This document shows, piece after piece, positions 61,937 to 64,000 of a stretch of DNA of 64,000 nucleotides (within the stretch, counting starts at the first letter, position 1; every line of letters starts with the position of its first letter). The DNA is from Brachionus manjavacas (taxonomy: Eukaryota; Rotifera; Eurotatoria; Ploima; Brachionidae), in contig JAHQIY010000001.1 of NCBI GenBank assembly GCA_019054805.1, positions 5,346,501-5,410,500 of the forward strand, read 5' to 3'. The position numbers were made by a program, and so were the translations under genes. The notes beneath the pieces are model-generated. The model was not told the DNA's origin and searched no databases. It saw only the letters and a program-made list of their open reading frames with translations.

Positions 61937-64000
61937 GCCAGTCTTTCAATTAAAAAAATGTGATCGTGTATATCTAGTGAACTAGGCTAAAAATTAAGAT
62001 ATTTTAGATCATATGACTGAATATTTTTTATCAAAACTTTTTTTTGTCAGCTTAATTTTTATATTTTTGGTGGAACGCAATTTTTGAAACTTAAAATCAT
62101 ATGTTGTTTTTTGTTAAATAAGACCTGGTGAAAATAATTTTGAAGCATCTTTTTGAGCCAAGATTGAATGCTAAAACTTCTATATAAGTATTGAGAAATG
62201 TTGCAAATTTTTATTAAATATTTATGAATTTTAGAAGGGGAAAAATAAATCCAAGTCCAAAATTTAACCAACTTGAACACTGTAAATGGAAAACCAAAAT
62301 ATCATTTGTAAAGACTACTCAGGCGAGAATATTTTGAAGAATTTTCAAAAGTTCTTTAAAGGTTTTTTATATGTTTTTGGACGCATTTTCTCACGAATAA
62401 TCATTAGAAATTTTTAAAAGATTATTTTTCTTGAATTTTTTTATTCTGGTCTTTCAGAACCCATTAGCTAATAACATTCTAGTTTAAAAATATTTAATAT
62501 TTAATTGAAAAACAATTTCGCCGATGTTTATTTTTGGTTGAAGCAAAGGATTTTAATTATAATTGTTTATTTTCTATCAAATAACTTTTAAATTGACATC
62601 GGAAGGAATGTTGAGCATGAACGATAGGGATGGAAGAAGATGGTTAATCTTTTGCCTTAATCGTCATTAATATAATTTAATTTAATACTTTGGGCAAACC
62701 TTAAGGTTGTATTTAACTTTTTTTCAGCCTAATTAATTAAAAAAATAAATAAAGTTGCTGACAAAATTCTACTCTGGTTTGATACCAATGCGTGTTTTTA
62801 ATAAGCTAAAACTACTTTCAAAATTGTAATATGGCGACATCTTTGTCGATATCACTTAGTTGATTAACTTAACCATGAGCGTTTTAAGTAACAAGGAGCG
62901 TAAATAGCTGTTCCAATACGACTTACGAGATGATCGGACAGACGGGCCCAAGGTTACTAATGTAAACATTGCACAAATATGATATTAATGTATTTTTTTT
63001 AATTGCATAAATACTGTAACAAGTGTGTTGAATATTTTTAAATAATTTTAATATTCTGATTTAACAGTGAAATATATTTTTATTTTTTTAACAAAATTTA
63101 GATTTTTAGCCATTTCAGTAGGTCTACTTAAAAAATATCGAATAAAAATTATTTTTACATAAAATTTAAAAATTAAAATCAGATCGCCATAATAAATAAA
63201 TGAATGGAATAAAAACCATTTTTAAAGAAAAACCAAAATTTTTTAACAGATTATTCAAAGTCTTCAAAAAATCTCTAATGTTGCGTTGACTGGGTAGACA
63301 AGTTTGGCTTGTTGATTAGCTGCCCAGTATTAGAAATAGATAAAAAATTTTCAAATTTACAATTCATTTAATTGAATTTATTATAAGATAATTATTATTC
63401 AAAAATTAAAATGTGTAAAAATAAAAAACAGTTTTTTATTACATAATTAGTAAAAATTTAACAAAGGAATTCAAATTTAGCAACAAAGTCTATAATAATT
63501 AAATTTGATGTCATTGAAATTTTATAAATTTTAAAGATAGGGACACTAGTCTGTTGGTTTACCTTTAAATTGTTTTTGAAATCTTATATGAGTTTTGAGA
63601 CGAAGGTTTGTTAAGTTCTTTTCAATTCGATTGTTTTAATTCAGCTAAATTCGAATAACTTTTTAGTATTTTTCAAATTTTTATTTGCCTTAAAAATTAA
63701 GTAAAATGGTTTGATTTTTTTGACAATCTTTTCCGGATAGAATGTTCTTTTTTTGACTAGTATTTTATATCTAACTTATTTAAATTAAATAAATCATTTA
63801 AGTTATTAAATGTAAAATTTAGACTCTTTATAACTGTTTAAAAAGTTCTAATAATAGAAATTCGAGTATATTTCATCAAATGCCTTTCTGAAGTCAATAA
63901 ACAAGGAAACGGTTGTTAATTTTTTTGTTTTAGCTTTATTCAATTCACTGTATTACTGTTTTGCTGATTAATCCTTAAATTGAAAAAAAATATTATAAAA
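61937..64000. other. region upstream of the proteinase gene; no gene seen
   Basis: AT-rich. 62870-62965 is less AT-rich (GAGATGATCGGACAGACGGG) but unrecognised. TTGACTGGGTA at 63286-63296 matches the TIR-like motif at 49530, and GGGACACTAGTCTGTTGG (63540) a repeat seen at 35266 and 38026. Confidence 0.4.

Overview
The window is invertebrate animal nuclear DNA. It is strongly AT-rich, the genes have introns (many of only 45-60 bp, with GT..AG ends), and there is dense debris of animal transposon classes: non-LTR retrotransposons, Tc1/mariner, pogo, piggyBac, hAT and many foldback elements. The proteins are animal proteins: polycystin-1-like receptor, SLC6 transporter, formin, La, Ly6-type protein, 26/29-kDa-type cysteine proteinase. 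Composition and transposon style would suit a monogonont rotifer such as Brachionus, but that is an inference from memory, not shown by the sequence.

Layout. 1-2600: a mariner transposase fragment, one unrecognised terminal exon on the + strand and a GC-rich MITE. 2614-22543 (minus): one large gene rebuilt here from 12 exons whose reading phases all agree (8112 nt, 2704 codons). It encodes a polycystin-1-like receptor: signal peptide, six copies of an unrecognised module of about 200-260 residues, REJ region, GPS, first membrane helix, PLAT domain, second membrane helix. The channel-like remainder is not in the window. Its introns carry LINE fragments and foldback elements. 23790-24752 (minus): a two-exon secreted PAN/LamG-type protein. 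26154-28008 (minus): an SLC6 transporter with a His-rich N-terminus. 30513-43584 (minus): a formin rebuilt from eight phase-consistent exons (1040 aa), with a 7.7-kb intron full of transposon remnants.

44139-44979 is an 841-bp element with 215-bp inverted repeats that look identical. 47088-48185 (minus) is an intronless La protein. 50387-52510 (minus) is a broken piggyBac transposase. 55173-55598 (minus) is a secreted Ly6/uPAR-like protein; 57178-57861 (+) a Ser/Thr-rich single-pass membrane protein; 58740-59935 two LINE fragments in opposite orientation; 60122-61873 (minus) a three-exon cysteine proteinase with a TATA box.

The genes do not form a pathway. Neighbours are ordinary unlinked animal genes; the only domain-level echo is the PAN/LamG gene directly upstream of, and parallel to, the polycystin-like gene. 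The most novel candidate is the six-fold module of the polycystin ectodomain. Exon borders were assigned by eye from splice consensus, phase and homology and have no transcript support.
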